Below, piece after piece: positions 10,901 through 23,300 of a stretch of 64,000 bases of DNA. Every line of letters starts with the position of its first letter. Within the stretch, counting starts at the first letter, position 1. Below the pieces are notes generated by a model, which saw only the letters and a program-made list of their open reading frames with translations, searched no databases and was not told the DNA's origin. The translations under genes were made by a program, and so were the position numbers. The DNA is from Glandiceps talaboti (Eukaryota; Hemichordata; Enteropneusta; Spengelidae), in contig NC_135568.1 of the NCBI RefSeq assembly GCF_964340395.1, forward strand, positions 7,296,579 to 7,360,578, given 5' to 3'.

Positions 10901-13900
10901 GTAATTCATTTTGTTATCAGTATCTCCAAGAATATAATTTGCATTGCAATTTGCTTTTACATGTAAAAACCATAACCCCAAAGTAAATCATTTTCTGTAT
11001 GTACCACAATTGTTTATAGCATCCATATCAAGTACAACCCATAACACCAAGGTAAAGTGTTTTCTGTATGTACCACAATTGTTTATAGCATCCATGTCAA
11101 GTACAACCCATAACACCAAAGTAAAGTGTTTTCTGTATGTACCACAATCATTTATAGCATCCATATCAAGTGTAAAAGTATACTGTTTCATTTGCTAATC
11201 GACCACATTAGAAAGGCCACATTCAAAGCTTGTAAATAAACCAATTGAAACTGTTTACTTTTACACTTGATATGAATGCTATAACCAAGAGTAGCACATA
11301 GAGAAAGTGCTTTACTAAAATCCATCTGGCAATTCAATGTTTAAATAACACATACTTCGACACTTCACCTCAAATCAGTTGCACTAAAAACAAAAAATGA
11401 AGTAAACTACAAAAGAAAGAAATTGTGCTTCATCTTTTGATTAAAAAAATAGACTTACCTCAATCACTAGATATCTCTGTGGATCCCGTGCCATCTTTGT
11501 AAATTCTTCCATTAATTCAGGGAAGGTTGGTCTGCTATCAGCATCCAACATCCAACCTGTGTACAAAAAGGCAATACCATCATTAACTGTTGCTGCTATC
11601 TCCGATGTGTCAGTATTTTCACAAACATCATAATACCTTTTTGAGAATCATATATTTTTTGTGACAGACATTTCAAATTAGTATTCATCGAACCTTATAA
11701 ATGCTGTCCTCAACACCGTATCATTTCACTTTTGACAAAAAGAGAAAGTCAATAATATTTGGATTTTAAAAAAGAAAGTGTTTCCCTTAGACAGATGAGA
11801 AAATGTGTTCTTTTATTTGAAACTATTTCTTGTCATAAAATTCAGCATCTACAAAATTTAACAAACTTATAATTTTTTTTGGAAAATGAGAACTTACATC
11901 TCAGCATAATCATATATACATCAATCGTACAGATCTGAGGTTGTGACAGACGCTCTCCTTTCTCCAGTAAGTCGGGCACGTCGCGAGCTTTAACGCCCTC
12001 ATACGGTTTGCCTCCAAAGGTCATAAGTTCCCAGCACGTTACACCATAACTCCACACGTCACTTTGATGTGTGAACCTCCTGTGAGTTATACACTCAAGA
12101 GCTAACCACTTAATTGGCATCTACAGGTTGTGGGAAAATATGCAAAATAAGTATGGAATAATTCATAAAACAATTTGGACTAGAATGTCTCTGTAGTACG
12201 ATAGTATTTTAAGGAAAATTATCTATATGTGACAGAAATGTATGACTCAATTTTCAAAATGTTGAAAAAATTATAATCATAAAATCTAAACACTCAAGAA
12301 ATTCTATTTGAATCAATTATATAATTTTGTCAAAAATTGACAGAAAATATGGAATTTTTTTCAAAAAGTTTAGGTAGGTAAGAACTCTGTACAGAGAAGG
12401 TTCTTATACAGTGTAGAGATATTTGATAATATTGACAAGTACAACTGCAATTCATCAATGGTTTGAAAGTTTCTGAAGTTCATCTGCTATATATATCAGT
12501 ATGTACAAATCTAAGAGGTCAATATAAACCTATATTGACTTGACCTTTGACATAAGGTGTTATTGTATATTGAGTGGTGTTATTGCTAACCTTTCCGCCT
12601 TCAGCTTTATATTCTTCCTCGTTGATTTCAATGAACTTCGCCAACCCAAAATCGGTTATTTTGACTCGCGTTGGACTCTCCACAAGGACATTTCTGGCAG
12701 CAAGATCACGATGAACCAGACGTTTTTCTTCCAAGTAAACCATACCCTTTGCAATCTGAGTACACCAATTCAATAGATGCTGAGAACTAACTTTACTTTT
12801 GTGTTCCCGAATATAGTCTAGTAAGGCTCCTAATGGCATCATTTGGGTAATCAGCATCATTTGATGGGACATACAGACACATAGCAACCGTACCAGATGG
12901 TCGTGATTTACCGTTGCCATGACATACGCCTCCTGCAACCAATCAATACACAAACAGCAGTTATTAGTAGATGCCCCTATAGCAATCAATATAACTGACA
13001 ACAAATTTCATTTCTAAATTTCAACACAAAATACATATTGACGGAAACCATGGTTACAATCCTCACCTCCAGAAGTTCTTGATTAGCTTTGTTTGAGATT
13101 CCATCCCGGATAACCTTAATTGCAACAGGAATACGAACTCTATCGCCTTCAGGAAGCCAGAGTCCCTAGTTGAGTAAAAAAATACAAGATTTGTCAGTGG
13201 ATTAATTGCAATGAGTTAAGGGGTCTTGATACAAGTTTTCAGTTATACTGTATTATCTGTTTTTGAGTTCAGTATGCAAATTTTATGAAAACACAAAAAA
13301 GTTTCCAACTCACCTTATACACCGTTCCAAAAGCACCAGACCCTAACACTCCGCCTTTTTTTAGTTCGGTTTCTTTAATAATCCTCAGATACGCTTGATT
13401 AGGAGCTGCCCCACTTGGTGTCAAAGGCTAAAAAAAAAAATAGAAATATTAATTTTGCTGTCAAACAGTCGCAAAATAAAATAATCATAAATTGAAGATT
13501 ACATCTCGTATCAAAATTCCATTTACAACTTAAAGAATACAGTTTCACAGTTGTGCATTTTATGGTCACTGAATTGGTGGTGTACGAGTGCTTCGAGAAG
13601 ACAATAAAAAGAATCCATGTACCAACAAACATACACATACTGTTTACCAACAAACATACAAAACAACAAAGAAGCAAGACAATTCTCACAGACAAACACA
13701 TGTCCATCAAAAACAGGAAGTGCGTATTACCTCTGCAAATGTGTCCATTGCCTGCAGAAATGCCATGCAAAACAAAAACACAAAACGGCAATACATTAGT
13801 TCAGGAGGGTTAAGAGTACAGACACAAAATAGAAAACAAATCACCAACAAACATATAAGTGCAACCATAACAATACATATACAGGTAATATAACAGCCAG

Positions 13901-14233
13901 AAAATTCATTAATAATCAATTAATCAATCTTATAGTGTCAAACTTCCATATTAGGGTAATACTCTATGTTACTGTCAATGGTTAATGCATAATTATATAA
14001 GTCAAAACCACATTTTTACATAATCAGGCATTTTTTCTTCTGAATGTACACTTTCTCAAAACAAATATTACTGTTAGAGATTTATTACAAAGGTTGAGCT
14101 TTTTCATTTAATATAGCCATTCAGATTTCTGCTGCTAATTTGTTTTGAGGTGTGTGTAGTATAATAATAGTGTATAGTATCAACTATGAAATGTGGAATG
14201 ATGAAATGAATGTATTCAATTGCTGGATTTTTT

Positions 14234-14310
<77 letters not shown>

Positions 14311-17300
14311 ACTGAACCCGGCCGATAAACTTGACTAAATACGTCACCACTTAGTGACAGTTGTACACTTCGTGTCTAATAACCCAGAGGGCTGGATGTG
14401 GTGCTGTATTTGTATACTGCACATGGAATTGTATTAATTTGTAAGTCTTCATAGGACTTTAACAAACAAACAAACAAAACTAACAAACAAACAAACACAC
14501 ACAATAGTGTAAAACAAATGAAACCTACATAGTCGGCTCCTCCGTATTCCAGATAACTTCTTCTCTTATCCTCTAGTCTCCGTTGTCTTCGAAAGTACCA
14601 CGCAAGTATAACGATGGCAAGTACAATAAGCAGCAAACCAAACACACAACCCACTATAATAGGTGTACTGTTGATCCTTAAACAAAAATATTATAATATA
14701 ATGAAATTTGTAAATAAACTCCAAATTTTATTTAAAATTTCGGATTTGTTTCATGCCAAAACTGAGTGAATTTTAAGTAATACCCTTCATGGGAGTTTTA
14801 ATGTTGCCAGTTAATAAGAAACGAGAATGTCATTTTGGATTTTTAATAGATAAATTGCAAATAACTTAAATGTGTCACAATTTTGTAAAATGGATGTTAT
14901 ATGCCAACCCCTATATTTCAAATATTTTGGTATATTCTAATTATGATTTTCACAAGGGTTAGACCATTGCTGAAAAATAGGGTAGTTGATTGGTTATCTA
15001 GAGTCTGAAGAGTATTGCAACTAAAATTAAAACTCACGGTCTTGTTCCGGTCTGTGGGGCAGTAATCTTCTCTCGTACACACTTCTTAAAATCGATGACC
15101 GACTCGCCTACAGCGCATCGATCAACACATTCACCGTTTTCAGTACGGAAGTTTCGGCACTCAAAGCAACTGGTCCTCCTGTCATCTATGCATCCATTAA
15201 GACACTCATCATGACACGGTTGGCAATGAAGGTTTTTATCGGGGTACAAATTTCCTGTACAGTTGGTGACACATACACTATCATCCATCACATACTGTTT
15301 ATCGATTGGGCACTCCCCAACACAGAATACCTGCAAAACAAAATTCCATAGTCATATAAACCATTCACTACTTCTGTAGTATAAGATTTGGAAATTAAAA
15401 ACATGAACATTCATGTAATACTGCAGTGGATATGCACAAAAATACTGAAAAGAACATAATACTTCTGATCAACAAATCTCACTCTGTCACATGTTTTATG
15501 ACAATATATCACACGAGTTCACTTAAAAATTGAAATTCGGCATAAGACACTTACAGTGCTGTTGGAAGTGACTGGTTTATCTTCCTCCATTGGGATGATA
15601 TAATTCTTGCATGAATCACACTGTGTTGGATCGCTGCCATGACAACCGTCACTGCACTCTTCATTGCATGGTTGACATACATTTTTCTCATCTGCATACA
15701 GCAATGCGGGACACTCGGTCAAGCAGGTATCCCGGTATTTCATGTTAACGCATTCTGTACAGCCGTATGGTCCCTTCGAAGTACAGGACAGACATTGATC
15801 ATGGCAAGCCTGACATACCTGAAATAGTAAAATACTTTTATTAATATCAATCATATTATTAATCATAGCATGGCATGTGGTTGCAATTTAACCCAAAGGA
15901 TTCGTCCTTCCACCTTCCTACATCACATACATCAGCTACAAATCTTAACACACTGAAAATTTTTTCAACACTTTTTCATTTTTCAAAGTTGATTGATCGC
16001 ACATGAAATATGAAGCAGAGCTTGGATATATTTGGTACTTATTGAGCTAAAGAAAATAAGCAATATTTTCAAGATTTCACAAACAACTGGAAAGTTCAGA
16101 GTTTCCTCTATGGTTAGACGATAAGATATGCTGTGTTATGTTCTTTAGCCCAAATGAGGCTTTTTTGTTTAAGCGAGCATTCTAACTGTACAGTGCCTCT
16201 GATCTCTACATCGTAGTGAAAACTGGTGCTTTCTAAATCACTGATTGATTGATCGACTGTAATGATATCTGACAGAGTGGCATAGCATGTTGTATGTTAC
16301 ACACTGCTTGCTCATTTATGGTCCTTACATGCGTGCCACAGAGGCTCATTCAATCAAAAATCTGTCAACCAAAAAAAATTAGTTAGAATGGTCAAAATTC
16401 TGTCTTACCCGTGACCCTGCATATGGTCCACTGAGGCTGAACTGTTCAAAATGTCTGTCAGGGCAAGGAATTTCCTTCTCCATACATCTGATCTATAAGA
16501 CGAAAAAAGACCTAAAATGTTTGAAATTTGTCATGCAGAAAGGCCACAACGATGCCATCTTTTCAATTCATTTTCAATCACTTCTGACTTATTACATCTT
16601 GCTACATGGTTGGTAGATTGTGTTGTAACATCCAAAAGACAATTTCATATTATGATTAGCAGATACATCCATACACCTGATTAGCTGACACATCTTGAAA
16701 TTTGATTGGCTGATACATCTTGAAATTTGATTGGCTGATACATCTTGAAATCTGATTGGTCTATTGCATCTCAGTGCTAAGCATCAATGGTGATAATTTT
16801 GTACTCTTGTCAAATATTTGACAAAAAAAAATTGTATGAATAAAATCCTGACATACCAAGTTACTATCTATATCAAGAAGGACTTGTTCACATGCAATGC
16901 ATCCATTGTTACCAATTGTGTTCTCAGGACCGACGCATCTATTTAAAATGAAAAGAACAACAAACAATTGAAGTTATTACTGTCAAATAATTGTATGCAG
17001 CATTCATTTCAAACAATCTTAAAAAAGTGGATCTACTTCCTACGCAATCAAGTCATCATATAACTTCTTACCCTCCACTATCTCCATCCTTTCTGCAGTT
17101 TTCATGGCACTCCTGGCAAAGATCGTTTTCATCTACATACTTGCCAAGTGGACACTCAGCTTTGCAAAATGGACCATCTTTCACATGTTTACATGTTGTA
17201 CAATTATCAGCACCCTGGGGAGACAAAATATCACCATATATGGTAAATTCATTTACATAAAACCAAATATGGTGTCAAATATTGAGACCTGTCCTAGGGA

Positions 17301-20300
17301 ACACAATATTACCATATATGGTAAGATCCTAATTAGCATACAGCATATGTTTTTCATATATCTTTCAGTCAGTAAGGAATTTTTTAAGTATACAACCAAC
17401 AAAATCTGCTGTGAATGAAAAATAAAATAAAATAAAATAAAATAACTTACCGAACCAGAACAAGAACCATCACACTCGACATCACAATATCCACACTCTT
17501 TGTCAGAAACGATGTATTGTCTGTAAAAGGTTCAAGAATTGAAAAGTTAGCATATATGTAGTAGTTTGGCACTTTCTTGTCTAAAATACAGATAATTTAT
17601 TCAGCTTATTTTTGTTTAGATAAACATTTTATATTTATATAAAAAAATGTGCGTATCCATTTTCACTTTCAAATTGAGTGAGCACAATATTGAGATGCTA
17701 ATTTAAAATCATTTCAATATTTTTGAATACATCATTTTGCAGTTGATTGTACAATTACATGCACATTTTGAGAGATTCTTTTTGAACATGACAGAAACTT
17801 TCAAATTTATCAACAAAATCCTGGTTGCTCACCCCTGATCAAGTAGACACTGTTCAACACATTCATCTCCAAGATTGAAATTTTTACATTCCATGCATTC
17901 AGAGGCACCAGGTCCCCAACATCCAACGTTTGTACACTCCTCATGGCATATAGCTCCATCAGTTCCTATAGAGGAAAAAGGTATTTGATAAAAGTCCATT
18001 CTCCAAGTATTAGGTTTAATGACTCGTCCAGTGTGTAATTTACATTTTTATGTAGAAAAAAAAAAGATTTAAAATTTTAAAAAGAAATTTCAATCAATGT
18101 TAAATACTTACGACATAACTCTCTGTTTCTATTATTTCCAACTTGTGCATTCTGGATATTTATGTTAATGAGAATATCATTAAACATATTCTTTGTCACA
18201 TAGCACAAATAAGCGTTATTTTTGATAAAAACATTGCCCATACTGATTTCCTTCAGAGATACCATTCCTAGGGATCGGAGCGTTGAATCCAAGACGGAAA
18301 AGGCAAAACCTCTACGGAGACATAAACAAATAGATCGAGTTAGCTTAATCGAATTACTTTAACTGTGTCCCGTAACAATACTTGTGTTCTTATTGTTCCA
18401 TCTGGTGCATCTAAACTTATTGAGAAATATTCTTCGAAATTCTTTCACACATTATGACTTACTCTTGACATTGTACATGATAAAATCACCCCTCAAGGAT
18501 GATGAACTTGATGCTAACTTCTAATCACTGGTATCAATACATGGTACTAAACCTGTAGTTCTTTTCAGAATGCTTTAAAAGTCTATCATACAGCTGTACA
18601 GACAATTTTCCACTAGAACAAAGTGTTTATCAGTTACAGAAACATTGAGTGAGAGAAAAAAGTACAAGATTTATGTTTGGGTACATACTTGTAATCACTA
18701 TAGCTACAAAAATGTTTAGCTAGTGTTTAACAGAAGTAGTCACAATGTTGAATCTCTTACTTTTGAGTGAGAACATATATATGATAAAGTTATGAAGAAA
18801 AAAATTAATTTCTGTTAGAGGAATTGCAGCTTACATGTACACCTAATTGTACAGTCTACCAAATCTAACATTAGCAAAACAATGAAGTTAGAAATGATAA
18901 CTCTGTATTCAATTAACACTTGCTTACGCACGCACGCACGCACACACGCACGCACGCACGCACGCACTGACATATACAAAATTACATATACATAAACATA
19001 GATTTATACCATAACATACTCATTAACACAAACATAAAAATGTACATAAACAAACATAAAAGTGATACAACAACAAAAAAACAATGAACTATTCCTGCTT
19101 TTCTTCAACATTAATAAATCAATGACGACTCTAAACAAATTAGCATTATCATGAAAAATGAACACACTGATGTAGGCAAGTGAAATTTGACTAGAGCATT
19201 TGTCAAATATCTTAAAAATTTGCATTTTCTTTATTCAGAAACACAACAAACGTACATACTCTGTGCCATCACAAGTATTGTTGATTTCCGTTTACAACTG
19301 CTGACATGAGACTGTTGACAAATGGAACCTGCTATATTTACAAACGGGGAATTTAAAGTAAACAACTTAATTGGATTTATAACACTTATCACAGTATGTT
19401 GGAAGTACAGAGACTTACATTACATTTCATTATTTGAGAAGAACAGCTGTATGGCCTCTTTACATAATAGTTCATGTTCACAAACAAATTAGAACTTCCC
19501 CTGACATTTCATGCATGCACAAAGAGGCCATAAAACTGTTTTTATCAAACCATGAAATGTAATACAAGTCTCTGCTGTTCCAAAATGCAGTGCCAAACGT
19601 TATTATTCCAATTCATTTCTTTGCTTCCCCTGTTTGTAACAGGTTCTGTTTGTCAACGGTCTGATGTCAGGAGTTGTAAATGACAGCCGTGACAAATTTT
19701 CTAGTCTAACTGAAAGTAAAGCAATGATTACATGAATGGTTTTACAGTGGCACACATCCACCGTCAATCTTCTCTACTGAGATGGAGTGGACATATTTTT
19801 AATATGTTTTGCATGCGGGCATGGGTTTACTGCATAATGACACAAAATGATTCGTTCAGAGAAAAGAAAACTGACCCTGTACTGTCACATTCTGGGTATC
19901 TCCGTTTATTAATACCTCCACACCTTGATTTTAAAGTTTAAATAGAATATGAAAAAGTTATTACAATTCAAGAGATTTACGCAAGTTGGATAAAAAAGGG
20001 ATTTTTTTTTTTCGAGGGGAAAAACAAAATGGCCGACAGAGCAAATAAATTTGACAACTATATTTGCCTAAACAAGCAAACACAGGCATGTAGGTCATTG
20101 GTGTGTGAGTGGTGTCAGTATTTGTGATATTGTTAAACCAAGTACTGTTGTGACACTGTGATTTTTAGTGTTTGAGTATTTATAAAAGTGCTGTAGTGTT
20201 GAAAACTGAGATATTGTTGTAGCTATGGGCCACTGTAAAACTGAGTGTTGTGGCTTTGGGCCACTGTAAAACTGAGACGGTATTTGTGGCTTTGGGCCTC

Positions 20301-23300
20301 TGTAAAACCAAACAGGTGCTGTAGAAAAACAAATGCAGCAGTTTAGCACTCAAAGTATTGTTATGCAATCTTACTGCATACCTGACACATGCATTACTTA
20401 AGCTATAATTTGTGCGGATCGGATACACAAGAACAGCAAACACACACGTGTGAATAAATAACTCAAAACTTAAAAATGAAAATTGAGCAGAAATCTGTTT
20501 AAGTATGGCTATACTCACTCATAGAGATCTCTTCCCGATATTACTTCCAAGTTCCTGAATGCACTTAAGTTAACTTGATTTGCCCCAGCATGTAAAACAG
20601 TTAAATGTCCTGTAATCTGTTTAACAGTACTAAACACCTCCAATTCAGTTGGGTGTATACCAATAACACCAAAGAATGGATCACTGAAATAAAGAAACCA
20701 TAATTATGTTACAATACTTGTATTTTAATGGGTTCACCATGTTTGATTAGAAGTGTGGTTTTTGAACACAATAACAAAATAAAAGTGTTGGTGAATTCAA
20801 CTTATATCATCAATTACTTTGTTATCGTTTAATCAACTTTGGTCATTTCCATAACTGCAGATCAAAATTTCTATTGAATTTATCAAAGAATTTTTAAAAA
20901 CACAGAAATTTTGTGCCAATTTTTAAAAATTTCATATTGTACTGGCTTTGTTCCTTTGCACTGATTTTTTGCATGGAATTTATCAAAAAATTATAAATTT
21001 TGAATAAAAACATTTTTTTTTGCATGAAAATAAATTTATAATAAATTTATAAATAAATTTATTCTGATAAAATTTAATACATACACAAAAAATTGACATA
21101 AAGATGACAAAGTTTATCGTGCTGACTTACCCATCAAAAGTACTCGGTGTAATCATGATGCTTCCATCTATTACGGTACAATTTCTAAACAAGTGGATAT
21201 TGCGTTCATCTACCTGATCATAACCGTCAAGTTCTGCACGGCCAAAACCTGGGCAAGCTGCACAGAAAGAAAAAAAACCCATTAGCATCCTTTTTTTTGT
21301 CTGTAATACAATTAAAATATCTAAGAATATGATGAAAACTAAATGTCAGATTTTCTGTAGTGTTTTTAGTTTTTGTTCGGTTTGTCATTTTTTGTGTGTT
21401 AACGTATGTCAGTATTGCGAAGCTAGTGACTACTTTTTTTGAAAATTTACAACTCGCACTTTCACTTGAAAATAGTCAACCTAGAAATTGAACAGTTGCA
21501 CAGAATTTCTGTATAATGCTTCAGCAAATTCATTAAACTCTTCTGACCTGAAATGATCGTGAATGACAATTTCATTTGTGGGTTCACTGAATTCTGAACG
21601 AGCACCTGAAATATTTATCAGTGAATCAATGGCTTAAACATGTCTCCATTTATTCCGGTTCCATTGCTGTATTCTGTGTATTGTTTTTTTTCAATTTGCT
21701 AGGTTCTTGTATGATGTACATTTGATGAAGCCCAGACACTTTGATGGCTTAAGTAAAGTGGTGATCAGGGCATTCCCTCGAGAAAAATAAATGCATGTAA
21801 CACCTCTACACTTTTAGCATCTTAATTTCCAGGAATTCCCAGCAGTGAATCTACAGTGATTAACAAGTGGCTGGTTTCAAAATGTCGGCTGCTTTGAATT
21901 CTGTCATTCTGAGTCAAAATCATCAAAAAAATTTCTTTGTAATAAATCTCAATTTATTTCACCTCATATAAAATACGCAGCAACATCATACGATTCTTCG
22001 AAGAGATTATCTTTTCTTAGGAATCTAAACTTTTGATCTGTATTGTGATTTCTAAATTCTATTCCCCAGTGAAACACCGTGACTTATGCGACACTTAATT
22101 ACATGTAAAACAGTTGAAAGAACAGTGGCATTCTCTGAGTTCAAACAGAAAGTCTATTTTTAACTGCAATCAATCGTAAAAGCAATTTGATTTGTCTAGT
22201 CCCAAGAAGCCAACTGCTGGCTTAAAATTTGTTTTTTTACGAATTTGTCCATTACGAGTTTCTTGCTTGAGGAAATCCATCTTGTTTTATCCAAACAATG
22301 TCACTATCTCCATATTTTAAAATTCTATACCTCAAGGTATTGATTTGAGTCGTTTCTTTCAAGAACGCCCGACAAATTTCAATGAAGAAAAATTGTCGTG
22401 TATCAGTAAATTTTGAACAGAAGTTGACAAATTTCGATAAATTTGAAACAATATGTCATAAATAAGCTAATTCTGAAACAGAAATTGCTGCATGTCAGAA
22501 AATTTGAACTCTGAACAGAAATTGTCGTATTTTAGCAGTCTTGACAATTCTGCAGTTATTCTCTTAGTATTCGAGACCTTAACTCCCACTGTTTTATTTT
22601 AATGAAAATATACTGATTATTTTTTTACCTACTGTCAACGACCTTTTTACATCATCTTTCATTCAAATTCACGTTATACAATAATTGTACATGTTTTGTA
22701 AATTTGTCAAATTAACCAAATTCCCAAGAATTCAAGCCTTCTTGACCTATTTTCATCGACCCAAAGTGATTTCCTTTCACACAGCAACCTTTCTCTAATT
22801 CACAGTAACACAACTGGCCTTCACACAAGGGGGTGTCTGTGCTTTTAACATTTCACTTTGCAACTGCAAAACTGACTTATCAGTCTAAGTTCATCAGTCT
22901 ATCTCATCTGAGACTTAATTACAAAATTGGAAAGATCGATATGACAGCCAGAGGACTTTCCTCCGAAGAATTCAATCTTGTTTGGCTATCCAAAAGCTTG
23001 TGCCTGTTGCATCACAAGTATCTGATGTGATAATTTGGGAATCTAATTTTGACATCTAATATTTTGAATTCCTTGAACTACACAAACACATACATTTGCT
23101 GCTTAAGTACTTACCGACCAAATAACTTATAAATCATTGCCAATAACTCATTCCATCTGTACCTTAAATCAAGCCAGTTTTACTGATTTAGCAGAAAACA
23201 GTCTTTGAATTATGCCAGCCACTTTCCTTTCATTTCCATCTGTTTTTGAACATATTTTGTTTTTGCTTTTGAAATTTTGAACAAACTTTCCCACATTATA

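Noticed and set aside
10944-11198. Plus- and minus-strand open frames of the 69-bp repeat as a coding gene
   Set aside because: Open only because the repeat period is a multiple of three; intronic, with no start context or splice support.
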